Assembly: GCA_029210205.1 (NCBI GenBank)
Contig: JARGOD010000002.1
Coordinates: 40,344 to 104,343, forward strand
Source of the DNA: Verrucomicrobiales bacterium
GTDB lineage: Bacteria > Verrucomicrobiota > Verrucomicrobiia > Verrucomicrobiales > DEV007
DNA: 64,000 bases
Direction: 5' to 3'
Shown: in pieces, positions 56,776-64,000 of the stretch
Numbering within the stretch: position 1 is the stretch's first letter
How the letters are laid out: each line of letters starts with the position of its first letter
Translations under genes and position numbers: made by a program
Notes under the pieces: generated by a model
The model's input: only the letters and a program-made list of their open reading frames with translations
Told to the model about the DNA's origin: nothing
The model's database searches: none

Positions 56776-56880
56776 GTGCCTTAGCTCTCTATCGCTCGTC
56801 TAAGCGCAACAATTCGATCGGGTGCGCTGTGGATGAATGATAGAATAGATGAGAAATCAGATAAGAACTTTCCCTTCCCG

Positions 56881-57165
56881 TCAGTTTCCGAACTTTCGTC
56901 GCTCCATAACTTTTCTGATGCGTTGCTTCTCCAGTTTTCGAGAAACAACCACGAGCGAAATACCAAGTATCCCAATCACTGCTGAAACCAAATAGATTGG
57001 TTCAAATAATGTGTTCGCTAACCCATATGAGAGCCAGGATCCCTTTGAGTCTTGGTATGCCTGGACTTCGGGAGCAGTTCCTCTAAAAAACATTTTGATA
57101 GGAAGAATTGCACCGACAAAAGAGACGACAATCATTACCAATCCGGTTGTTTCAAGTCGTTCCAT
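56881..57165 (-). CDS. Small membrane protein, unknown
   Basis: 94 residues with two membrane helices (about 8-25 and 55-75) and a basic C-terminus (RKLEKQRIRKVMERRK). No family recognised. Its ATG lies next to the imperfect inverted repeat at 57173-57270. Confidence 0.6.
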   Translation of the reverse strand: MERLETTGLVMIVVSFVGAILPIKMFFRGTAPEVQAYQDSKGSWLSYGLANTLFEPIYLVSAVIGILGISLVVVSRKLEKQRIRKVMERRKFGN

Positions 57166-57172
57166 AGTTAGA

Positions 57173-57270
57173 GCGGACGTTCAGCATCAGCCGCGCCGCC
57201 CCGATACCTCTTTAACGATTAAATCACCTTTCGTATTCGCAATCAAGGCGCAGGTGAGGCGTCGATCTGC
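57173..57270. repeat. Imperfect inverted repeat, cassette-site-like
   Basis: Arms at 57173-57198 and 57245-57270 are partly complementary (about 60%; the GGCGC and TGA-GC parts match). The right arm overlaps the 3' end of the gene at 57243 and the left arm abuts the start of the gene at 57165. Size and layout recall integron attC sites, but the core sites (RYYYAAC and GTTRRRY) are not intact, so I call it only a repeat. Confidence 0.35.
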
Positions 57271-57932
57271 ATACTCTTGTTCGACTTTGATTGATGTCCG
57301 CGATTCTTCATCGCATGAGTTTCAAACCATTGGTAATAGCTCGCCGTGTGCCCAAGTGCTTTCATTCGCTTCAGGTGTATCGAGATCATCGGTAGTTTGT
57401 AGGACGCAACCGAGTCTGGCTTCGGTTCAAGGGAACAATAAAAAAATGCCGGAGGGATTTTGCCGAGTTGCATCTCAATTTCGATGAGGACATCGCGATG
57501 CAGCCGTAAACTGTCATACTCAATGACTTCTTGGAGTAATCCGAATTCCATTTTCGTTTCAATCTCACCCGAAATGGCTGCCAAATCGTTCTCTGTGAAA
57601 AGCGGTTGATGATAGGCGTTGGTCAACTCGAATGCGATGATTGATGCTCGGTGTGCCCCCACTAGTTGAGGATTTAGTTGGATTGCCCTTTCTCCACCGT
57701 TCCACTGGCCACCCTTCACTCCATTCTTGTCTTCGATGCGATACCCGCCGCGAAGTTCTACAGTTCGAGCCATCGTGGCGTAGGTATGGCTAGCTTGTCG
57801 AAGAAAGGCGTCGATTGCAAGGTTGGCACGACAAGTGGTAAAATCGGGAGGTGGAACCAATTCACCCCCGTCCATATGCCGACTCACCGCCAATGTCGTT
57901 ACAAAAATAAGGGTGCAAAGTCTTTTGTTCAT
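57243..57932 (-). CDS. Secreted protein of unknown function
   Basis: 229 residues from the ATG at 57932, with a signal-like N-terminus (RLCTLIFVTTLAVS). The central part (TVELRGGYRIEDKNGVKGG ... IIAFELTNAYHQPLF) has a HEXXH-free helical character resembling minimal zincin-like or structural proteins, but no catalytic motif is visible. The last dozen residues (SMQIDASPAP) are encoded by the right arm of the inverted repeat, as if read into a cassette border. Confidence 0.6.
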   Translation of the reverse strand: MNKRLCTLIFVTTLAVSRHMDGGELVPPPDFTTCRANLAIDAFLRQASHTYATMARTVELRGGYRIEDKNGVKGGQWNGGERAIQLNPQLVGAHRASIIAFELTNAYHQPLFTENDLAAISGEIETKMEFGLLQEVIEYDSLRLHRDVLIEIEMQLGKIPPAFFYCSLEPKPDSVASYKLPMISIHLKRMKALGHTASYYQWFETHAMKNRGHQSKSNKSMQIDASPAP

Positions 57933-58202
57933 CGGATCTATTGTTCTTGCTTTGCTGAACGTCATAGCGTTCTCAACCCTGACGGAGAGTGCGGGTTAAG
58001 TGTGGTATAATCTGGAAAATCAGAAAAGTCATTTGGACTCAGAGCGGCCAGGGCTTGAGCGCCTCGACTTGTTGTGCACTTCCGAGTGTCCAGTGCGGTT
58101 GCTACTTCGCGTGGGCGTCCGCTTTCGTCCACTGTGAATGTCTCGGTCTCTATGTTGGCAAAATCGAAGAGGTCTTATAGTAGATTGTCCAGCGCGTGTT
58201 TT
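57933..58202. other. Non-coding stretch, no feature recognised
   Basis: Together with the repeat at 58203-58238 and the 83 bp after it, this makes 389 bp without a supportable gene. A TATAAT hexamer occurs on the plus strand at 58006-58011 without a good -35; otherwise I see nothing. Confidence 0.5.
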
Positions 58203-58238
58203 TAGAAAAATGAAGTAAAAGCTGGGGAGGGAAGTTGA
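58203..58238 (+). repeat. Direct repeat of the lhr 3' end, right copy
   Basis: 31/36 identical to 54235-54270. In the lhr frame it has a stop (TAA) three codons in and no stop at the end, so it is a relic of the helicase gene end, not a functional gene. Confidence 0.7.
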
Positions 58239-58321
58239 TCTAGATTGCTTGGATAAAAACCGAATTGTCTTGGAACAATACTTGCGGCTTCCCATTCATC
58301 ATATTCACTTTGAAAGCCCGG

Positions 58322-60043
58322 ATGAAATTCGCTCTCCCTACTATTATCATTTGCATGGTTGTCTTGCTGTTTTCAGGACTGTCAGCGTACGATTCTCCAG
58401 ACTTTGCGGCTGCGGAACGGGTTCTTAGAAATGTGCATGATCGTGAAGCACTCACCAATACAGAGTTAGGAGCTTCATTGATTGAACTAGCAATCAACTT
58501 GCAGAACCAAGATGAGCCGATACGAAGGAGGGCCCTTGCTCTCGCATGGATCATTGGAAGTGAAGAAGACCGGAGCAAAGTGATTGCCGCAGACTTCTAT
58601 TTGCGTTTGGGAAGAGTTCCACCAAATGATGAATTCCTTGTCGAAAACCCATCTTCGAAAAGCGCTAGAGCGGCAGTCTTAAAATGTTCTGAAATTTGTT
58701 CGGCTTTGATAAACGATTCCGAGGAGCAGGGAATCAGTGAGTTGGTCAAAGATCTGTTAGCAGGTATGAGCCCGGACCTTTTGGCTGACCTGGAAATTGA
58801 TATTTCACCCGAAGGCGCGCGAGACGCCAATTTCGTCTGGTTAAAAATTGATCCTGACGATTCGGGTAGTTCTCCGATTGCGGCTGCTGTACCGAAGCTA
58901 AGTGTGGGAGAAGATATGGAGGAGAAGAAGTCATTCGTCTCTCCCCAGAGTAGCGTAAACGGGCTTCTTGTTATGGAAATAGAGGGCTCTGAGTTTGCTG
59001 GTGGCGCTTCGAAAATGGTAGCCACGGTTACCAGAGATGAAGGCAGCTCTCGAGCTTCGAAGATTCGATTTAATCAAAGCGTGGGACCGATGATGAGCGG
59101 GGCCTTATCTGTGGTGGAAGAATTTCTTGAGCTAAAGCACGGAGGAATTCCACGGGGAAGAGAAGTGTCGATAGGGTTTGATGAACGTACTTCGATGAAA
59201 GATGGGCCTTCCGCCGCAGTGGCCTGTGCGCTTTTGCTCGAGTCGCTTATCACCGGCTCTCCGTTGGATCAAACATTCGCTGTCACGGGAGATATGAGCG
59301 CCGACGGTACGGTGCAACCAGTCGGCGGCATCGACGGGAAAATCCGGGGGGCTTTGAAAGCCGGATGCACCCACGTTGCGATTCCGAAGGAGAATATAAA
59401 GTCAGTTAACGATATCTTTCTGCTGGAAGGAATTGCATCGGTTTGCAAGATTCAAATATTCTCTATTAGCGATTTTGATCAGGCTTTGCGCCTGGCAGCA
59501 GATGCGAAGTCTCGTGATCCTCAGCTAATCGAAGCGATGGCTCTTTTTAATGAAATCGCGGATGTGGTAAAGAAACCCGGTTCCGAGAAAATGGTATCTC
59601 ACCCAAGTGCAGTGGAGCGCTTGCGCCGCGTTCTCGAGCTGGCGCCGAATCATGCTTCAGCTGAGTTGCTATTGCGAAAGGCATTGGGTTCTGCTCCAAC
59701 TCATCTTAGCCTCGCGGGATCTTTCATCGCGCTGGACCGCTGCATAAAACCGATGATCGCCGTCAGAGAGTCACGAGACTTTGCAAGCAAGGCTGAGCCC
59801 TTGAAGGACTCAATTATCAATCTTCGCAGGATGCGGACCCAACTCGACCCGAGAACCAAGGATGTGTCTGACAATATCGAAGATCTTTATGAAGCTCTCT
59901 CCAGTATCGAACCGGGGATGCCTGCTACGAGCCCGCGGTTGAAGCTTGCTCTTGAACAGCTGACTCAAGCGTCTGACAGGCTTGATGCAGCCTATGCCAC
60001 ACTGCGAGCTAATCCTGAGGTTCAGGAAGAGCTGAATATGTGA
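58322..60043 (+). CDS. Secreted Lon-like (S16) serine protease without AAA+ domain
   Basis: 573 residues from the ATG at 58322, chosen because a signal peptide follows (KFALPTIIICMVVLLFSGLS). N-terminal helical region (about 25-190), then a Lon protease domain (about 205-400) with catalytic Ser in KDGPSAAVACALL (about 296) and Lys in VGGIDGKIRGALKAG (about 339), the Ser-Lys dyad of family S16. The C-terminal 170 residues are helical, with a coiled-coil look. It lacks the ATPase of cytosolic Lon, so it would act outside the cytosol without ATP unfolding. The 200-bp gap to recG holds repeat B copy 2. Confidence 0.85.
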   Translation: MKFALPTIIICMVVLLFSGLSAYDSPDFAAAERVLRNVHDREALTNTELGASLIELAINLQNQDEPIRRRALALAWIIGSEEDRSKVIAADFYLRLGRVPPNDEFLVENPSSKSARAAVLKCSEICSALINDSEEQGISELVKDLLAGMSPDLLADLEIDISPEGARDANFVWLKIDPDDSGSSPIAAAVPKLSVGEDMEEKKSFVSPQSSVNGLLVMEIEGSEFAGGASKMVATVTRDEGSSRASKIRFNQSVGPMMSGALSVVEEFLELKHGGIPRGREVSIGFDERTSMKDGPSAAVACALLLESLITGSPLDQTFAVTGDMSADGTVQPVGGIDGKIRGALKAGCTHVAIPKENIKSVNDIFLLEGIASVCKIQIFSISDFDQALRLAADAKSRDPQLIEAMALFNEIADVVKKPGSEKMVSHPSAVERLRRVLELAPNHASAELLLRKALGSAPTHLSLAGSFIALDRCIKPMIAVRESRDFASKAEPLKDSIINLRRMRTQLDPRTKDVSDNIEDLYEALSSIEPGMPATSPRLKLALEQLTQASDRLDAAYATLRANPEVQEELNM

Positions 60044-60215
60044 GTTGGCTCGTTCTTCTGAGCCAGCTGCAATTCTGCTCAGGAAGTGGAGACTGAACCA
60101 GGTAACAATTTTCCCGAATAGTTATACGCCGCTCTCCTCCCCAAAGATCGAGATGTTCCGATCACGTCTGAAACGATGCAGGGAAACTGTCCGGACAGAT
60201 TGATGAGCAATACCG

Positions 60216-60250
60216 ACAGGGTCAGGCCACCGACTTAACCCTGTTAAGTC
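60216..60250. repeat. Dispersed palindromic repeat B, copy 2
   Basis: ACAGGGT ... ACCCTGT hairpin with the conserved ACCGAC centre; matches 46557-46591 at 27/35 positions. The stop codon of recG (60244-60246) lies inside it at the same position as the stop codon in copy 1. Confidence 0.7.
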
Positions 60251-62259
60251 TCCTTTATCGCGACGATTCCCTCTGCGATACTTTTTGCCTGCTCAACAAG
60301 CGCGGTGTCGCCAATGAACTCGCCGAACTTAAGGTCCGGGAGTCCGCTCTGCTGTGTGCCTAGCACTTCACCGGATCCGCGCTGCCGAAGGTCTTCATCG
60401 GCGATGCGAAAGCCATCTCTGGTTTCCGTGAGAATCTGGAGTCGCGCTTTCGCGTCTTCGGACTCAGGATCGATCATGAGAACACAGAAGCTTTTGTGCT
60501 CACCCCGGCCAATGCGTCCACGTAGTTGGTGAAGCTGGGCGAGACCGAAGCGCTCTGCATTGTAGATCAGCATGACGTTCGCGTTGGGCACATCGACTCC
60601 AACCTCGATGACGGTCGTTGAGACGAGGACGTTGGCTTCGCCGTTGCGGAAGCGGGTCATCACTTCGTCTTTCTCCTCGGCAGAAAGACGACCGTGAATG
60701 AGGGCGAAGTCGGCCTCAGGGAGGAGAATTTGCCATTTCTCAAACTCGACGCTGGCGGCTCCCGCTTTAGATTTCTCCGACTCGTCGATGAGCGGGTAGA
60801 CGATATAGATCTGGCGCCCTTCGACGAGCTGTTCTTTGAGAAAACCGGCAGCCTGCTTTGACTGCGTCGTCTTGCGAATGCCGGTGATGATTTTTCCGCG
60901 GCCGGGTGGCAACTCATCGAGAATCGAGACATCGAGATCGCCGTAGAATGCGAGGGCGAGGGTTCTCGGGATCGGTGTTGCTGTCATGACAAGCACGTCT
61001 GGAGAGTCGCCCCGCTGAATCAGCTTTTGCCGTTGGTCGACGCCAAACTTATGTTGTTCATCGATGACCGCGAGACCGAGGCCGTTCACGAATTCGCTGT
61101 CATCGTGAATGAGTGCGTGGGTGCCGATGAGGAGTGTGCCATGGTCGGGGGTGCTGCCGGAGAAGAGCGGTAAATCGCCCCCTGCTTCTTTGCTTCCTGT
61201 TTTGAGTTTTACCTCGATCCCGAGCGGCTCAAACCACTTCTGGAAAGTCAGGAAATGTTGCTCTGCAAGAATTTGAGTCGGAGCCATGAGGGCAGCGTCG
61301 AATCCGGCCTCGACGACCATGAGGATGGCGCCAGCGGCAACGAGGGTTTTGCCGGCGCCAACGTCGCCTTGAAGGAGTCGGACCATGGGGTGGGCCGAGC
61401 TCAGGTCCTCACGGATCTCAGCCATGGTGCGGAGCTGAGCATTCGTTGGAGCGTAGGGGAGTCTATCGAGGAAGGCCTTGAGGAGGAGTCGATCGCGGAA
61501 GTGGATTTTGCCTCCCCGGGCCCGGTGATCAGCGCGGCGGTTCTGCAGAATGATCTGAAGCTGAGTAAACTCTTCGAGCGCCAGGTATCGTTTCGCGGGC
61601 TCGAGCGCCTCCATCGAGTGAGGATAGTGGATCGAACGAATCGCCTGAATGCGGACCAATCCCGTCTCGCTGCTTCCTGGAGGTAACCAGTCCGGAATAT
61701 TCTCGTCTTTAAGCCCGGCGATGAGTTGGAAAAGAAGGCTCCGGAGTGGCTTTTGCGAGACCCCACTGACAAGCGGATAGATGGGAACGATCCTACCCAT
61801 GTGTGCGTCGGCGGAAGCGGGATCGTTGTCGATAATTTCAAAATCGGGCTGATCGATCACGATTCGTTTTCCGCTCACCTTCGGCTTTCCGTAGATCACG
61901 AGACGATGACCGACCGCGAGGATTTTATGAATGTAGGCCAGGTTGAACCAGCGAACTACAATCTTGTTTCCCAGCACGTCAGGTCCAGATGCAGGTTCGA
62001 CTGTGGCTTCAAAAAAGCGACTGCCCCGCCCCCGAGCGAATCGACTTTGGCAATCGGTCACTTCGACGTGCAGGCACACCGGGGTCTCCATCGGGCCGTC
62101 GGGAAAAACGTCGAAGGTAGTCCGGTCTTCGTATCGGCGAGGGTAGTGAGCGAGGGCGTCCCCGATCGTGACTAGTCCGAGCTTCTCGAAACCGTCGCGC
62201 GCTTTTTTGTCGAGCTTGATGAGGCCCGTCTCGTCGATTCTCGTGTCCAATGAGAACAT
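60244..62259 (-). CDS. recG: ATP-dependent DNA helicase RecG
   Basis: 671 residues from the ATG at 62259, which shares one base with the trkH stop (TGATG). Wedge/OB domain (about 30-190; ALAHYPRRYEDRT), Walker A GDVGAGKTLVAAG, DEQH in AVIDEQHKFG, motif III MTATPIPRTLALAFYGDLD, and motif VI QLRGRIGRGEHKSF. It remodels stalled forks and Holliday junctions. The coupling to trkH looks incidental. The C-terminus ends inside repeat B. Confidence 0.95.
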   Translation of the reverse strand: MFSLDTRIDETGLIKLDKKARDGFEKLGLVTIGDALAHYPRRYEDRTTFDVFPDGPMETPVCLHVEVTDCQSRFARGRGSRFFEATVEPASGPDVLGNKIVVRWFNLAYIHKILAVGHRLVIYGKPKVSGKRIVIDQPDFEIIDNDPASADAHMGRIVPIYPLVSGVSQKPLRSLLFQLIAGLKDENIPDWLPPGSSETGLVRIQAIRSIHYPHSMEALEPAKRYLALEEFTQLQIILQNRRADHRARGGKIHFRDRLLLKAFLDRLPYAPTNAQLRTMAEIREDLSSAHPMVRLLQGDVGAGKTLVAAGAILMVVEAGFDAALMAPTQILAEQHFLTFQKWFEPLGIEVKLKTGSKEAGGDLPLFSGSTPDHGTLLIGTHALIHDDSEFVNGLGLAVIDEQHKFGVDQRQKLIQRGDSPDVLVMTATPIPRTLALAFYGDLDVSILDELPPGRGKIITGIRKTTQSKQAAGFLKEQLVEGRQIYIVYPLIDESEKSKAGAASVEFEKWQILLPEADFALIHGRLSAEEKDEVMTRFRNGEANVLVSTTVIEVGVDVPNANVMLIYNAERFGLAQLHQLRGRIGRGEHKSFCVLMIDPESEDAKARLQILTETRDGFRIADEDLRQRGSGEVLGTQQSGLPDLKFGEFIGDTALVEQAKSIAEGIVAIKET

Positions 62260-63743
62260 CAGTATTTCTTCCAAAGAGAAGGGACAAAAAGCACTAAGAG
62301 AGCGAAAAACTCAAGACGCCCAAGGATCATGAGAAAGCTTAAGACGACCTTGGTCGTCGGGTTAAGAAACCCGAAGTTCTCCATAGGGCCGACTGCCTCG
62401 AATCCGGGACCAATGTTGAACAGCGTCGCAAAGACACAGCCGATTGTGGAGATCATGTTGAGCTGCGGTTCTAACAATGATACAACCACGCAGGCGGCAC
62501 CAGAGAGAACGAAGCCCAGGGCGATAAAGAAAGACGTCGTCGTGAGGGCCTGCTCATCCGGGGCAATGCCATTGAGGCGAATCCGAAAAACCTGGTTGGG
62601 ACGAAAAGAGCGAACGAGTTCCCGCTGTGCGGTTTTCAGATAAAGGATGACGCGGTTCATCTTGATCCCGCCTGAGGTAGAGCCGGCGCAGCCACCGATC
62701 AGCATGAGAAGCATGAGAAGCATCTGCGAAAAGAGCGGCCACTTTGAATAGTCCGACGCACCAAATCCGGTTGTGGAACTGATCGAGATGACGTTGAAGA
62801 AGCCGTCGCGCAGGGCCTGACGATAACCGAAGTGCGTCGAGGCGAGCATGAGGTCGAGTGCGATGGCGAAAACTGCCACGAGCACGAGGAGCAGGTAGTA
62901 GCGCGCTTCCTCTTCTTTTCGAAGTCGTTTCCAGTTGCCCGTCGCGACAAAGACATAAAGCATGAAGCCGATCGATGAGAGGAACATGAAAATAGCGATC
63001 CACATTTCGATTCCGAAGTCTTTGTAGTGTCCGATGCTCAGATTTTTCGGGCTGAACCCTCCAGTGGCGATTGTGCACATGGCATGACAAACAGACTCGA
63101 ATGCCGGCATGCCGAGCAGAATCAGACCGGTAAGGCAAATCGCAGTTAGACCGAGGTAAACTTTGAGGAGTGAGAACGCGACATCGCGGATTCGAGATTT
63201 CCGCGCGTCATTAATGTTGAGGCTCGACTCCTGGGCAACGAGTGACTTGCTGCCCGCTCCGAGAAAAGAGAGCACCGCGACGAACACCACGAGAATACCG
63301 ATCCCGCCGAGCCATTGAGTGACGGATCGCCAGAGAAGGAGGGCGTTCGAGTATCCCTCGATATTCGTCATGATCGTTGAGCCGGTCGTTGTAAATCCTG
63401 AGACCGATTCAAAAAGCGCATCGAAAAATCCGAGGCCATGCTGGCAAAGCAGGTAGGGGAGCATCCCAAGAACGCTCACCTCGACCCAGCTGAGGCCGAC
63501 CACGAGAATGGCTTCTCTTCGGAGGACTTCGGTTTTTCCACCCAGACTGACGAGGAAGAGAATGATACCGAAGCCAATTGAAATAGCCGTTGATTTCGCC
63601 ATCGCATCACGGGCAGAAGTTTGCAATGAGGTCGCATCAGCTTGCTCTGCTTCCCACCAGGCAAAAAGGCTGCAGGCACCCATGGTGATTCCGATCAGGA
63701 TCGCAAGGATCCCAAGAATCTTGATGACGATGCGGAAATTCAT
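62259..63743 (-). CDS. trkH: Potassium uptake protein TrkH/KtrB family
   Basis: 494 residues, ten or so membrane helices with the four-fold pore-loop repeat; the first selectivity filter is SGFTTTGSTIM (about 117-125), others are visible in TIATGGFSPKN, ISSTTGFGASD and FNIGPGFEAVG. It conducts K+ under control of the TrkA ring. Its ATG at 63743 overlaps the trkA stop (TGATG), so the two are co-translated. Confidence 0.94.
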   Translation of the reverse strand: MNFRIVIKILGILAILIGITMGACSLFAWWEAEQADATSLQTSARDAMAKSTAISIGFGIILFLVSLGGKTEVLRREAILVVGLSWVEVSVLGMLPYLLCQHGLGFFDALFESVSGFTTTGSTIMTNIEGYSNALLLWRSVTQWLGGIGILVVFVAVLSFLGAGSKSLVAQESSLNINDARKSRIRDVAFSLLKVYLGLTAICLTGLILLGMPAFESVCHAMCTIATGGFSPKNLSIGHYKDFGIEMWIAIFMFLSSIGFMLYVFVATGNWKRLRKEEEARYYLLLVLVAVFAIALDLMLASTHFGYRQALRDGFFNVISISSTTGFGASDYSKWPLFSQMLLMLLMLIGGCAGSTSGGIKMNRVILYLKTAQRELVRSFRPNQVFRIRLNGIAPDEQALTTTSFFIALGFVLSGAACVVVSLLEPQLNMISTIGCVFATLFNIGPGFEAVGPMENFGFLNPTTKVVLSFLMILGRLEFFALLVLFVPSLWKKY

Positions 63744-64000
63744 CAGGGAGCGACGAGCTTCAGGAATTCGCGTTTCGCCTTTGGCTTCACCAGGGCATAA
63801 AGGCTGTCCTCTGCGTTGATAATGTCATCGGCGGTCGGTACTTCGCCTCGCACTCCGTGGAGTTGTGCAACGAGGACACAGTCGGCTGGCCACTTGATGT
63901 CCCGAACGGCTTTGCCAACGGTGGAGGAATCATCATGGACGGCTGCTTCGATCAGTTCAACGCCTTCCAGGGTTTGAAGGAGATGAAAACGGTCTGAAGT
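63743..64000 (-). CDS. trkA: Trk potassium uptake protein TrkA, C-terminal part
   Basis: Last 85 residues, open at the right edge of the window. They form an RCK-C (TrkA-C) domain: GVELIEAAVHDDSSTVGKAV, DCVLVAQLHGVRGEVPTADD and INAEDSLYALV. The stop codon overlaps the trkH start. The NAD-binding RCK-N domains lie beyond the window. Confidence 0.9.
   Translation of the reverse strand, partial: TSDRFHLLQTLEGVELIEAAVHDDSSTVGKAVRDIKWPADCVLVAQLHGVRGEVPTADDIINAEDSLYALVKPKAKREFLKLVAP

Noticed and set aside
1..64000. tRNA genes, CRISPR arrays, insertion sequences, prophage genes
   Set aside because: No cloverleaf-like gaps, no spaced repeat arrays, no transposase, integrase or phage structural genes were seen in the coding content.

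Overview
The window is 64 kb of a roughly 55% GC bacterial chromosome, most likely from the Planctomycetes-Verrucomicrobia-Chlamydiae group and probably a free-living Verrucomicrobiota. This rests on a double-length UvrA (also known from Chlamydia), metacaspase-type and Lon-like secreted proteins, weak Shine-Dalgarno signals at many starts and palindromic intergenic repeats. There is no rRNA or tRNA gene in the window, so the placement is inference.

Left edge (1-2690, + strand): the end of sucC, then sucD and a citrate synthase gene. A dense minus-strand nitrogen island follows (2763-26188). In transcription order it holds: SBP2 - permease 2 - ATPase - creatininase-family hydrolase - glutamine-synthetase-like ligase 2; Rieske oxygenase 2; ligase 1; permease 1 - SBP1 - FGE-like b - TIM-barrel isomerase - Rieske oxygenase 1 - SDR dehydrogenase - CE4 deacetylase-like hydrolase - FGE-like a; and finally a NikR-like regulator - two DUF1989 proteins - urea/guanidine carboxylase - allophanate hydrolase. 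The last unit should carry guanidine (or urea) through carboxyguanidine and allophanate to ammonia and CO2. The other genes look like uptake and trimming of a larger N-alkyl or guanidino compound: two ABC importers, two GS-like amine ligases, two Rieske oxygenases and several C-N hydrolases. I do not recognise this combination as a described pathway; it is the main candidate for a new system here. A 9-bp inverted repeat in front of the NikR-like gene shares its core heptamer with a direct repeat in front of SBP2, which suggests common control.

Middle (26462-54274): housekeeping genes lgt, ileS, lspA, a lipoprotein FKBP isomerase, rpsT, trpB, an SRP RNA gene (not protein coding, easily missed), leuC, the fused uvrA, a GH57 branching enzyme, a LolC/E-type permease, a short-LID adenylate kinase and an Lhr-type helicase. 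Among them are a secreted caspase-like protein with two NTF2-like domains and an unrecognised partner, and an alanine-rich lipoprotein with a 66-bp tandem repeat.

Accessory segment (about 54235-58238): small membrane or secreted proteins of unknown function and an XRE two-gene cassette with its own palindromic operator. The segment is bracketed by a 36-bp direct repeat (31/36 identical) of the 3' end of the lhr gene, which suggests an old integration or duplication. Right edge (58322-64000): a secreted Lon-type protease without an AAA+ domain, then trkA (partial), trkH and recG, which are co-transcribed on the minus strand with overlapping stop/start codons.

Starts were chosen by family alignment from memory and by operon overlap; functions given for unnamed proteins are limited to what the visible motifs support.
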